Assembly: GCA_030524585.1 (NCBI GenBank)
Contig: JAUNGJ010000015.1
Location: forward strand, 12,108 to 51,030
Source of the DNA: Eubacteriales bacterium
GTDB taxonomy: Bacteria > Bacillota > Clostridia > Lachnospirales > Lachnospiraceae
Direction: 5' to 3'
DNA length: 38,923 bases
This document shows positions 31,306-38,920 of this stretch, piece by piece. The stretch's first letter is position 1. Every line of letters begins with the position of its first letter. Made by a program: the position numbers and the translations under genes. Below the pieces are notes generated by a model. That model was not told where the DNA came from, did not search any database, and saw only the letters and a program-made list of their open reading frames with translations.

Positions 31306-32817
31306 ATGGAAAAAGAAACGCAGCAGAAGCAGATGCAGGATATATATAACATTTTCCGGGATGTTCTGAAGAACTGGTGGGTGGTGCTTTGCATTGCTTT
31401 GTCGGCATCATTTCTGGCATATATTGCAGCGGCCGTGCTGTATCATCCGAGCTATACGTCCGCAACAACATTTGTGGTATCGGCAAAGAGCAGCAGTACC
31501 GGAGCTTATGCAAATCAAAGCAGCGCTCAGAAGCTGACGGATACATTCCAATCCGTGATGGACAGCCAGATATTGAAGAAGAAGGTGGCGGATGCGCTGG
31601 AAATGGATTCTTTTCCAGGAACGGTGAAGATTTCTGTCGTGCCGGAGACAAATCTTCTTACGGTATCTGTGACAAGCAGTTCGCCGGATACTGCATTCAA
31701 ATTATTGGACGGCATGCTGGAGAATTACCCGGAGGTATCGAAGAATGTGCTGGGGGAGGTTGTTCTGGAGGTATTTGAAGACCCGAACTTTCCGTCTGTT
31801 CCGGATACAATATTCCAAGGGCGGGATATTATGAAAAAGGCATTTCTGCTGGGAGCGGCGGTAATGATTGCGCTGCTGGCCGTACTCTCCTACATGAAGG
31901 ACAGTGTGAAGACCGAAGAGGATATAAGCGAAAAGCTGGATACCACATTGTTTGGAGTGCTGAATCATGAACCGGCTTATCGAAATCTGAAGTCTCGGAT
32001 CAAGCGTCAGAAGAAACGGATGTTAATGAATGAGCCGGCGGTTAGCTTTGGATTTGCGGAGACAGTGAAGAAAATGCGCACCAAGCTGCTCTATCAGAGC
32101 AAAAAGGATAATTGTAAGGTGCTGCTTGTTACCAGCACCGCCAAAAAAGAAGGAAAATCTACGGTTGCGGCAAATCTTGCGATAGCAATGGCACAGAGAG
32201 GCAAGAATGTGCTTTTGATAGAAGGAGATCTGCGGAAAACCGGTATGGCAGAACTGCTGGGCGTAGAGATTCCTCGAGGGGCAGGAATGGGGGAACAGAT
32301 CGGCAGACAGGATAATCTGTGGTCGTTGGTATTTCGGATGGAGGAAATGCCCCTGTACCTTCTGGTAAATACCGCAGTGCAGACAAGGTCAACGGAGTTC
32401 TTGGGATCAAGGAAATTTGAGAATTTCCTGAAAATGATGAGAGAGAAAATGGACTTTGTCATCATTGACGGACCGTCGGCAAAGGGCAGGGCGGATGCCG
32501 AGGTATTGGCGAGAATGGCAGACTTTTCCCTTCTGGTAGTAAAGCAGAATCAGACGAAAGTTCCCTTTATTAATGATACGATCGATATGCTGAACAGCTA
32601 TGGAAAGGGAGTGGCTGGCTGCATATTTAATGATGTATACACAGGCGGAGCAGTTTTGAGTTCTGGCTATGGATACGGATATGGATACGGCTATGGCTAT
32701 GGATATGGCAGGTATCGTTATGGCAAATATTACGGCTATGGCAAATATCAATCCTATTATCACAGGGCAGATACAGATCAGGATAAGAAAAAGGGAACCG
32801 AGAGCAAAGAGGAGTAG
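31306..32817 (+). CDS. Wzz chain-length domain fused to bacterial tyrosine kinase, with Tyr-rich tail
   Basis: 503 residues. Wzz domain with TM1 (25-46), a periplasm-like loop and TM2 (about 178-196). The cytosolic BY-kinase domain has Walker A TSTAKKEGKSTV (276-287), Walker A' LLIEGDLR (302-309, Glu instead of the common Asp at one position) and DFVIIDGPSA around 383-392. The C-terminal autophosphorylation cluster (455-485) is an unusual run of alternating Gly-Tyr followed by more Tyr. Such kinases usually control capsule polymerisation, but no glycosyltransferase, flippase or polymerase gene is nearby. It is followed 3 bases later by a second, tail-less paralogue. Confidence 0.9.
   Translation: MEKETQQKQMQDIYNIFRDVLKNWWVVLCIALSASFLAYIAAAVLYHPSYTSATTFVVSAKSSSTGAYANQSSAQKLTDTFQSVMDSQILKKKVADALEMDSFPGTVKISVVPETNLLTVSVTSSSPDTAFKLLDGMLENYPEVSKNVLGEVVLEVFEDPNFPSVPDTIFQGRDIMKKAFLLGAAVMIALLAVLSYMKDSVKTEEDISEKLDTTLFGVLNHEPAYRNLKSRIKRQKKRMLMNEPAVSFGFAETVKKMRTKLLYQSKKDNCKVLLVTSTAKKEGKSTVAANLAIAMAQRGKNVLLIEGDLRKTGMAELLGVEIPRGAGMGEQIGRQDNLWSLVFRMEEMPLYLLVNTAVQTRSTEFLGSRKFENFLKMMREKMDFVIIDGPSAKGRADAEVLARMADFSLLVVKQNQTKVPFINDTIDMLNSYGKGVAGCIFNDVYTGGAVLSSGYGYGYGYGYGYGYGRYRYGKYYGYGKYQSYYHRADTDQDKKKGTESKEE
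32665..32706 (+). repeat. Tandem GGN-TAY hexanucleotide repeat in the kinase tail
   Basis: Seven consecutive 6-base units (ggctat, ggatac, ggatat variants) encode seven Gly-Tyr pairs. Such a repeat could gain or lose units by slippage without breaking the frame. Confidence 0.85.
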
Positions 32818-32820
32818 AAG

Positions 32821-34203
32821 ATGGATAATCGGGAGAATGAGAAGAGCCAGGAAACAGGGCTTATTGACATTACAGAATTACTGATGGATTATTTGAGAAT
32901 ATTCCGCAGAATGTGGGCGTGGGTTCTGATACTTACGCTGCTGGGAACCGGAATCTTCTATATCAGAGCAAGAATACATTATACACCGATGTATACCGCT
33001 TCAGCTACATTTACCATTAATATCCAGAAAGATCAGCAGGGGCTGGGAGAGTCTTCGGGAACAGCAACATACTTCAATAATTCTACAGCGGAACAGATGG
33101 CGACAACATTTCCCTATATATTGACCAGTGGCGTGCTTCGGAGAAAAATTGCCAAGGATATGGGCACAGAAGCGGTGACGGGAAATATTAAGGCAACGGT
33201 TGCGGAAAATACGAATCTTTTGACATTATCTGTGACAGATCAGGATGCCGGAAGAGCGTATGCAATTCTTCAATCGGTTATCGAGAATTATCCATCTATA
33301 TCTGAGGTGATTGTGGGAAAGACTAATATGGAAATGCTGGATGAAACGGGGATTCCATCCATGCCGGACAACCCAAAGAATTTCAAGAGGAATGCTGTAA
33401 AGGGCGCGGCTGTAGGATTCTTTGCTGCAGCTCTTTGGGCCGGTATTCTGGTGATTACCCGGAGGACGGTACGAAAGGAAGCGGATATTCATAAATGGAT
33501 GCATACCCGCTGCCTGGGAACGATTCCGCAGATAAATATTAAACGGCGCTCTCGGGAGACGCAGCAGAGATTACTCTTGACAGAGCCGAAGACGGAAGAG
33601 GCTTTGCAGGAATCTTTAAGGATCATTCGCAACAAGGTGGAATATAATGCACGCGAATATCATCTTAAGACGTTTCTGATCACCAGCGCTCTTGCCGGAG
33701 AGGGAAAAAGCACGGTAGCGGTAAATCTGGCATTGTCTCTTGCTCAGACGGGGCATCGGGTGGCGCTGATCGACTGCGACCTGCGACATCCGTCTGACCG
33801 GCAGATTCTGGGAATGGAAGAAGGAGTCGGCCTGGGTGAGGTGCTCGAAAAGAAAGCAAAATTACAGGAATGTCTCAAGAGAGCAGAAGACATGGGATTG
33901 GACCGGGAGTTACGGATCGTGTTTCTTCCCGGTGGAGCAGTGCTGAATGATGGATCGGAGCTTCTTGGAACAGAACGCATGAAGGTGATCATTGAGAAGA
34001 TCGGAGAGCTGGTGGATTATGTGATTTTGGACAGCGCGCCGGCGGGGCTTTTGACGGACTCGGTCGTACTCGCTCAGCATGCCGACGCTGCGATTTTTGT
34101 AGTGCGTAAGGATTTCGCAAGAGTCGACTTTATTATGGATGGAATGGAACATCTTGCCGAGAGCAGGATTCAGATTATCGGCGGGGTGCTGAACGGAGTG
34201 TAA
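32821..34203 (+). CDS. Second Wzz/BY-kinase-like fusion, lacking the Tyr cluster
   Basis: 460 residues. TM1 about 32-47, outside loop, TM2 about 194-213, then a P-loop domain with Walker A LAGEGKSTVA (291-300), Walker A' ALIDCDLRHP (315-324) and VDYVILDSAPAG. It ends abruptly at GGVLNGV, with no tyrosine-rich tail. It may pair with the upstream tailed protein, or act only as an ATPase/chain-length co-regulator. It is the last gene before a fresh promoter-like element at 34238. Confidence 0.88.
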   Translation: MDNRENEKSQETGLIDITELLMDYLRIFRRMWAWVLILTLLGTGIFYIRARIHYTPMYTASATFTINIQKDQQGLGESSGTATYFNNSTAEQMATTFPYILTSGVLRRKIAKDMGTEAVTGNIKATVAENTNLLTLSVTDQDAGRAYAILQSVIENYPSISEVIVGKTNMEMLDETGIPSMPDNPKNFKRNAVKGAAVGFFAAALWAGILVITRRTVRKEADIHKWMHTRCLGTIPQINIKRRSRETQQRLLLTEPKTEEALQESLRIIRNKVEYNAREYHLKTFLITSALAGEGKSTVAVNLALSLAQTGHRVALIDCDLRHPSDRQILGMEEGVGLGEVLEKKAKLQECLKRAEDMGLDRELRIVFLPGGAVLNDGSELLGTERMKVIIEKIGELVDYVILDSAPAGLLTDSVVLAQHADAAIFVVRKDFARVDFIMDGMEHLAESRIQIIGGVLNGV

Positions 34204-34237
34204 TATAAGCAAGGTTTATGAGACGGTTTGGCAGGAC

Positions 34238-34266
34238 TTGCGTCTGTTTCCAAGACGTAGTAAAAT
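34238..34266 (+). promoter_or_regulatory. Recurring promoter-like element, copy 3
   Basis: TTGCGT (34238-34243), 17-nt spacer, TAAAAT (34261-34266). The core acgtagtaaaattgaa is shared with copy 1. Within this copy cgtct and agacg form a small inverted repeat, a possible operator. It precedes the second PqqD gene by about 48 bases. Confidence 0.55.
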
Positions 34267-34313
34267 TGAAGTGGAATAAAGCTGTATATAATGAAGAAAA
34301 GGCGGAAAGAGGA

Positions 34314-34601
34314 ATGAGGATTGCAAAAGAATTTATATTAAGAGAGATCGCCGGGGAGTGTATACTTGTTCCTACAGGGGCAACGACACAGGAATTTAAC
34401 GGTATGCTTACAATGAGTGAGACCGCCAGGTTTATCTGGGAGAATCTGGAGAAAGCTGATAGTTTGGAAGAGATGATACAGATGATTCTGGATGAATATG
34501 AGATTGATGAAGAGACCGCAAGGCGGGATGCAGTAGGATTCATCTCACAGCTCGTAGGAAATGGATTCGTGGAGTGTACAAAAGAGGACAGGACCTGGTA
34601 G
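34314..34601 (+). CDS. PqqD-family peptide-recognition protein (cassette 3)
   Basis: 95 residues from the ATG at 34314; the frame extends to 34218 but that part covers the promoter-like element. AKEFILREIAGE, then ILVPTGATTQEFNGMLTMSE and a helical end match the PqqD fold and its paralogue at 7006. It would bind the leader of the precursor peptides and bring them to the radical SAM enzyme. It leads a compact gene set: PqqD, kinase, nucleotidyltransferase, peptidase. Confidence 0.87.
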   Translation: MRIAKEFILREIAGECILVPTGATTQEFNGMLTMSETARFIWENLEKADSLEEMIQMILDEYEIDEETARRDAVGFISQLVGNGFVECTKEDRTW

Positions 34602-34625
34602 GATAGCAGAGCGGGAGAAGGAATC

Positions 34626-35489
34626 GTGAGAAAACAGTATCAATTTGGCCGTGTACAGATAGAATTACAGATGCCGGACGGGATGTCCATGCCAAAGAAT
34701 ATGGGAATGTTTGAATGTGAGGGCGCAGATGCGGATATGCTCTTCCAATTAGAATATACGTCAGATCTTATGGCGGTTGAGCGGCAATTTCGCAGGGAGC
34801 ATGTGAAGATTCAGGAGATCCGCAGAGAGAATATGCGAATCCTTATAGCGGGAAATAGAGAGTGCAGGATTCTCAGTTTTCATGGAAATGCCGCACCGTA
34901 CGCTGTCAGTGTGGAAGAGAATGAGAAGAAGAATCATGTGTGGGTTGCAGAAGAAGTGGCGTCTTTGTTAAGTCACGATACGATATTTGTCTCGCTGCTG
35001 TCATTGGAAAAGCTGATGATTAAAAACAATGCATTAATTCTGCATTCTGCATATATGTGCAGAGAAGATAGAGCGGTACTGTTTTCTGCTCCGTCGGAGA
35101 CAGGAAAATCGACGCAGGCAGACTTGTGGGAGAAGTATAGACAGACCAGGACTATTAATGGTGATCGTTCACTGCTGATTCGGGAACCGGATGGGTGGTA
35201 TGCATATGGATGGCCGGTGTGTGGAAGTTCTGAAATCTGTCATAATGAGACCTATCCCATACATGCAATTGTGATGCTTCATCAGGCAGAAGATAATGAA
35301 GTGATTCGGTTGAATGGATTTTCAATAATTCAAAGGCTCATGGCACAGATTACGATTAATATGTGGAATGCAGAGTTTCAGACAAGGGCACTGGATCTTA
35401 TTGAGCAGATTGCCCTGGAGATTCCTGTCTATGAGCTTGGATGTAATATTTCAGAGGAGGCAGTGCAATGCCTGGAGAGAGTACTGTGA
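34626..35489 (+). CDS. HPr-kinase-like (PadeK-type) peptide kinase, cassette 3
   Basis: 287 residues from a GTG at 34626. P-loop SAPSETGKST at 154-163, preceded by ALILHSAYM; NGDRSLL at 178-184; YGWPVCGSS follows. The N-terminal half diverges from the other two kinases while the ATPase half keeps their motif order. It overlaps the nucleotidyltransferase gene by 22 bases. A likely client is precursor 3, encoded 3 kb away on the other strand. That pairing is inferred by elimination. Confidence 0.82.
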   Translation: MRKQYQFGRVQIELQMPDGMSMPKNMGMFECEGADADMLFQLEYTSDLMAVERQFRREHVKIQEIRRENMRILIAGNRECRILSFHGNAAPYAVSVEENEKKNHVWVAEEVASLLSHDTIFVSLLSLEKLMIKNNALILHSAYMCREDRAVLFSAPSETGKSTQADLWEKYRQTRTINGDRSLLIREPDGWYAYGWPVCGSSEICHNETYPIHAIVMLHQAEDNEVIRLNGFSIIQRLMAQITINMWNAEFQTRALDLIEQIALEIPVYELGCNISEEAVQCLERVL

Positions 35490-36730
35490 AAAATGAATTG
35501 ACGAAAACGCAGGAAGAGTTTTTGAAGATACTGGAAAGTTTTATGCATGATAAAGCATATCAGCTGCCGGAACAATTCACACAGATAAGAGAATTATATC
35601 ATTTGGCAGCAGAGCATAAAATGGTGGCGGCCGTTTATGAGCAGCTTCAGAGAGAAGAATTGCTTGGCAGAGAAGAATATAAAGATATAGCCAGGATCCT
35701 GAAGAATACTACGATCCGGGAAGTTGTCATGCAGGCACAGAGGGCAGACGGCTTTCTGCGTGTATATAAAAAAATTATTGATCGGGGAATTTGCCCATTG
35801 GTTGTTAAGGGAATGATCTGCAGGAATCTATATACAAAATCGGATTACCGTGTATCGGGCGATGAAGATATACTGCTGAAGAAAGAAGAATTTGCACTGT
35901 GTGATGAAATTCTTCTGGAAGAAGGTTTCCAGAGAGAAGAACTGGATATGGAGAATCTTCCATACGAGATACCGTATATGCATATACAGAATGGAGTTTA
36001 TATCGAACTGCATTTTTCGTTATTCCCGGAAGAATCGGGCGCGTATGGGCACCTGAATCAGGAATTTATCCATGCATTTGATACGTGTATAGCAGAAACA
36101 ATTCAGGGGGTAAGCGTATGGACACTAGAACCAACGCTGCATCTGTTTTACTTGATCTGCCATGGCCTGAAGCATTTCCTTCACAGTGGATTTGGAATCC
36201 GCCAGGTGTGCGATATGATGATGATGGCGGAGAATTATGGCGGACAGATTGATTGGAAGTACATTGAAGAACGGCTAAGAGCCCTTCGTATGGAGGAATT
36301 TTGGAACGGTCTGGTGGATATTGGCAGGAAATATCTGGGATTCTCCACAGAGAAAGCAAATTATCCAAAGCATATGCAGGAATATCAGACAGACTGCAGA
36401 AATCTTTTGAAAGATTTGCTGGACAGCGGTGTGTACGGTGACAGCAGTATGGAACGAAAACACAGTTCCAATGTTACTCTTGCGGCAGCGGAGAGTGGAA
36501 AAAAGGATGTGGCGGCCTCGCTAAAAGCATCTTTATTCCCGAATATGGATTACATGAAAAAAGGTTTCCCATGGCTGAAAAAATATCCGTGGCTGATACC
36601 GGCAGCGTGGATCATGCGAATTGTGCAGTATGCGAAATCACCTCAGAGAAAAAAAGGAGAAGAACCTGACAGCATGACGATTGGCATGAGCAGGGTAGAA
36701 TTACTAAGGGAGTATCACATTATTGATTGA
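35468..36730 (+). CDS. Nucleotidyltransferase-fold protein (NTP_transf_5 type)
   Basis: 420 residues. The core shows VVKGMICRN (Lys114-Gly115), then YRVSGDEDILL with Asp132 and Asp134 as the metal-binding DxD pair, and YIELHFSLFPE. This family occurs in lasso-peptide and capsule-like clusters, where it is thought to add a sugar or nucleotide group to a phosphorylated C-terminus. The C-terminal part is helical. Strong aggagg RBS lies inside the kinase gene. The position after the kinase agrees with acting on its product. Confidence 0.8.
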   Translation: MPGESTVKNELTKTQEEFLKILESFMHDKAYQLPEQFTQIRELYHLAAEHKMVAAVYEQLQREELLGREEYKDIARILKNTTIREVVMQAQRADGFLRVYKKIIDRGICPLVVKGMICRNLYTKSDYRVSGDEDILLKKEEFALCDEILLEEGFQREELDMENLPYEIPYMHIQNGVYIELHFSLFPEESGAYGHLNQEFIHAFDTCIAETIQGVSVWTLEPTLHLFYLICHGLKHFLHSGFGIRQVCDMMMMAENYGGQIDWKYIEERLRALRMEEFWNGLVDIGRKYLGFSTEKANYPKHMQEYQTDCRNLLKDLLDSGVYGDSSMERKHSSNVTLAAAESGKKDVAASLKASLFPNMDYMKKGFPWLKKYPWLIPAAWIMRIVQYAKSPQRKKGEEPDSMTIGMSRVELLREYHIID

Positions 36731-36751
36731 TATTGATAGACGGAGGTATGA

Positions 36752-37201
36752 ATGAAGGTTGTAGATACACGGGAATATGTATCCATGCTGAGAGAATTGG
36801 TGGAGGATGGCAAGGAAGTAAGTATGCTGATTTCCGGCAGCAGCATGGCGCCGTTTCTGATTCATGAAAGGGATTCCATATGTTTCAAAAAGCCGGACAG
36901 GGAGCTTAAGAAGGGTGACATGGTATTCTATCAGAGAGCAACCGGTCAATATGTTATGCACCGGATTTGTAAGATAAAGCCGGAAGGATATTATATGATA
37001 GGAGATGCACAGAAGGAGATCGAAGGTCCTCTTGAAAGAGGGCAGATATTTGCCTTAATTACAAAGGTCAGGCGCAAAGGAAAATGGATGGGACCGGGAG
37101 ATTTCTGGTGGGATTTTTTTGAGCATGTGTGGATTCGGATCATACCAATAAGAAGGTTTGTGGTAAAGGCTTACAGCATTATAAGCAGGAGCAGGAAATA
37201 G
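36752..37201 (+). CDS. S24/S26-type peptidase (signal-peptidase-like, Ser-His type)
   Basis: 149 residues. SGSSMAPFL holds the catalytic Ser31. KKGDMVFYQR and YVMHRICKI (His70) occupy the place where bacterial signal peptidases have Lys, and MIGDAQ (Asp85) follows. This Ser-His-Asp pattern resembles the archaeal/ER (S26B, SipW) kind. No clear transmembrane helix is present, although the C-terminus is hydrophobic/basic (WIRIIPIRRFVVKAY). A leader peptidase for the peptide products is the natural inference from its position after PqqD, kinase and nucleotidyltransferase. Confidence 0.8.
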   Translation: MKVVDTREYVSMLRELVEDGKEVSMLISGSSMAPFLIHERDSICFKKPDRELKKGDMVFYQRATGQYVMHRICKIKPEGYYMIGDAQKEIEGPLERGQIFALITKVRRKGKWMGPGDFWWDFFEHVWIRIIPIRRFVVKAYSIISRSRK

Positions 37202-37222
37202 TTAGTCCTGCTCCCATTTTTT
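37188..37222 (+). terminator. Terminator of the cassette 3 (+) operon
   Basis: ggagcagga pairs perfectly with tcctgctcc, loop of 9, followed by catttttt. The stem overlaps the peptidase stop codon. The converging radical SAM gene ends at 37229. Confidence 0.85.
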
Positions 37223-37228
37223 GCGGAG

Positions 37229-38347
37229 TTATTCCTTGATATTTGTGGATGCTTCTAAGCGCAGCAGGCGCAGGGATTCCTCCGTATACTGACACATGTA
37301 TTCAGGTAATGCATCATGGCTTCCTGCTTCCAGCAAGGCACAGGCCGCGCAGGTGCGGCATAGAGAACGCATCGAACAGGCGCTGCATTTGGAATTGAGC
37401 AGAATCTTGTCGGTCTCTTCTGTAATATATTTCCATGCGGCATCAAAGCCAATTTCAAATACGGATGCGGCTGGTTTGGTTAATATAACACAGGGACGCA
37501 TCTCCCCTTGCCAGTTAATTGTAAAGGAACATTTTCCAGCCAGGCAGGACATATGACCAGGAGCTTCTTCTGCCGGAGGCATGTTATCTATCTGGGAAAG
37601 AGTCTGCTGAATGTATTGCTCGAATAATTCAGGTCCCATTTCGGCCTTTAAGCACTGAATTCTTGCCTGCGCCGCACGGATTGGCTCCAGACGGGACTGC
37701 TGATTGTAAGGTTTGCTGCGCTCTCTTGTGGCAGGCATCATATAGGTGTCAATTCTAACGGGAATGCCTAATTCATCTCCAACGTTTATAAGCTTGAGAG
37801 CATCATGTTCATTGGCTTTCGTAAGACTTCCGCCGATTTTTACGTCTACATCATGCTGGCGCAAAAGTTCAATACCGCGGATCGTTTTCTTAAAACCATC
37901 AGGGTAGTGGCATAGATCCCGATAAGCATTATCATCAGAGCCGTAAAGGGTAATGTTGACACGCCTTGGCTTGTTCTGCCCCAGAAATTCCGCCAGATCT
38001 TCATCTATTAATGTACCGTTCGTGTTAATGGTCAGAATCATACCCAGTTCTTTCAGACCGAGATAGAGCCTGCGAAATTCAGGGTAAAGAAAAGGTTCCC
38101 CGCCGGTAAGCAGCAAAAACAAGACGCCGGCATCTTTCATCTGTCTGCCGATTTCCAGCCATTCGTCAGCAGTGCGAAGGCGGCCCTGCGCTTCCATTTC
38201 TTTGCGGCTAAGTCGGACATAGCACATATCACAGTTCATGTTGCATAGAGGAAGTAATTCTATGCTGCCGTTCATGGGAATTTTCTTTTGCCCGGCTTCT
38301 GCAAGAAGCATCCGTTCTATGGTTGTATTGTTCTCAGTAAGATCCAT
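37229..38347 (-). CDS. Radical SAM/SPASM peptide-modifying enzyme, cassette 3
   Basis: 372 residues from the ATG at 38347 (minus strand). The upstream GTG at 38365 is rejected because its codons contain the AGGAG RBS that fits 38347. Cluster motif Cys35/Cys39/Cys42 (LCNMNCDMCYVR), then LLLTGGEPF, INTNGTLID and a SPASM region with CLAGKCSF, RPCVIL, CSACSMRSLCRTC and YMCQY. Same family as the enzymes at 11848 and 26273. It lies downstream of precursor 3 on the same strand with a terminator between them. Confidence 0.9.
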   Translation of the reverse strand: MDLTENNTTIERMLLAEAGQKKIPMNGSIELLPLCNMNCDMCYVRLSRKEMEAQGRLRTADEWLEIGRQMKDAGVLFLLLTGGEPFLYPEFRRLYLGLKELGMILTINTNGTLIDEDLAEFLGQNKPRRVNITLYGSDDNAYRDLCHYPDGFKKTIRGIELLRQHDVDVKIGGSLTKANEHDALKLINVGDELGIPVRIDTYMMPATRERSKPYNQQSRLEPIRAAQARIQCLKAEMGPELFEQYIQQTLSQIDNMPPAEEAPGHMSCLAGKCSFTINWQGEMRPCVILTKPAASVFEIGFDAAWKYITEETDKILLNSKCSACSMRSLCRTCAACALLEAGSHDALPEYMCQYTEESLRLLRLEASTNIKE

Positions 38348-38460
38348 AATAAGCTCCTTTTTCACTCATTGCAGTGATTAAATGCTATGTATATTATAAA
38401 GAATAAGGGATGGGGATTCAAGGGGAATGTGAGGATACCGATATGCGCTAAAAAGAGAAC

Positions 38461-38505
38461 AAAAAAGTGCCGCATCATCAACAATTTTGTTGAATTTGCG
38501 ACACC
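38461..38505 (-). terminator. Terminator between precursor 3 and its radical SAM gene
   Basis: Read on the minus strand: gtgtcgca pairs with tgcggcac (one wobble), with an inner caac/gttg stem, followed by six Ts. It would make most transcripts stop after the precursor, giving excess substrate. The remaining bases of 38348-38536 are AT-rich with no gene. Confidence 0.75.
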
Positions 38506-38536
38506 ATTTCTTCATATGTTTATGCAGCTTTATATA

Positions 38537-38920
38537 TTATGATTTGGCGGTTTCCCATGTAGACATATCTAAATTAGTAGTGCAATGAACATCTGTACCG
38601 CCATCTGTCCAAATGATAACAGGAATGGCTTTGTAGCCCTGAGTTTTATCATTTCCGCCATTCGCAAAAAAGTACCCTTCTATGAAATCGTCATTCGATT
38701 CAGCCTCATGTGTTGTGCCACATGCATGATAGTAGTTCGTCACCATCCACGAATCTTCTGTTAGATTCCTTCCGTCTTTTGTAAACACGTCACCCCTAGT
38801 GCCACCACCTGCGTTACACTCAAACTTATAAACTGTGCCGCTGTCTCCGCAGGCTGCTACATACTCGTTTGGTAAAAATCTCTCCCCTACCATTCTTGGT
38901 GTTACATACTCTTTTTTCAT
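38537..38920 (-). CDS. Putative modified-peptide precursor 3
   Basis: A 127-residue protein. The N-terminus has Tyr5, Pro8, Glu13, the stretch NEYVAAC (Val21, Ala22, Cys24) and matches the leader pattern of precursors 1 and 2. Further cysteines are Cys35, Cys67 and Cys113. The body is rich in Gly, Asp, Asn and Thr, and ends WETAKS, a third C-terminal serine. No signal peptide. It is the longest of the three and may be folded rather than a short peptide. The RBS lies beyond the window edge. The gene is followed by its own terminator and then the radical SAM gene. Confidence 0.68.
   Translation of the reverse strand: MKKEYVTPRMVGERFLPNEYVAACGDSGTVYKFECNAGGGTRGDVFTKDGRNLTEDSWMVTNYYHACGTTHEAESNDDFIEGYFFANGGNDKTQGYKAIPVIIWTDGGTDVHCTTNLDMSTWETAKS

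Noticed and set aside
32665-32706. CRISPR-like array
   Set aside because: The repeat is a coding Gly-Tyr hexamer without spacers, in frame in a kinase gene.
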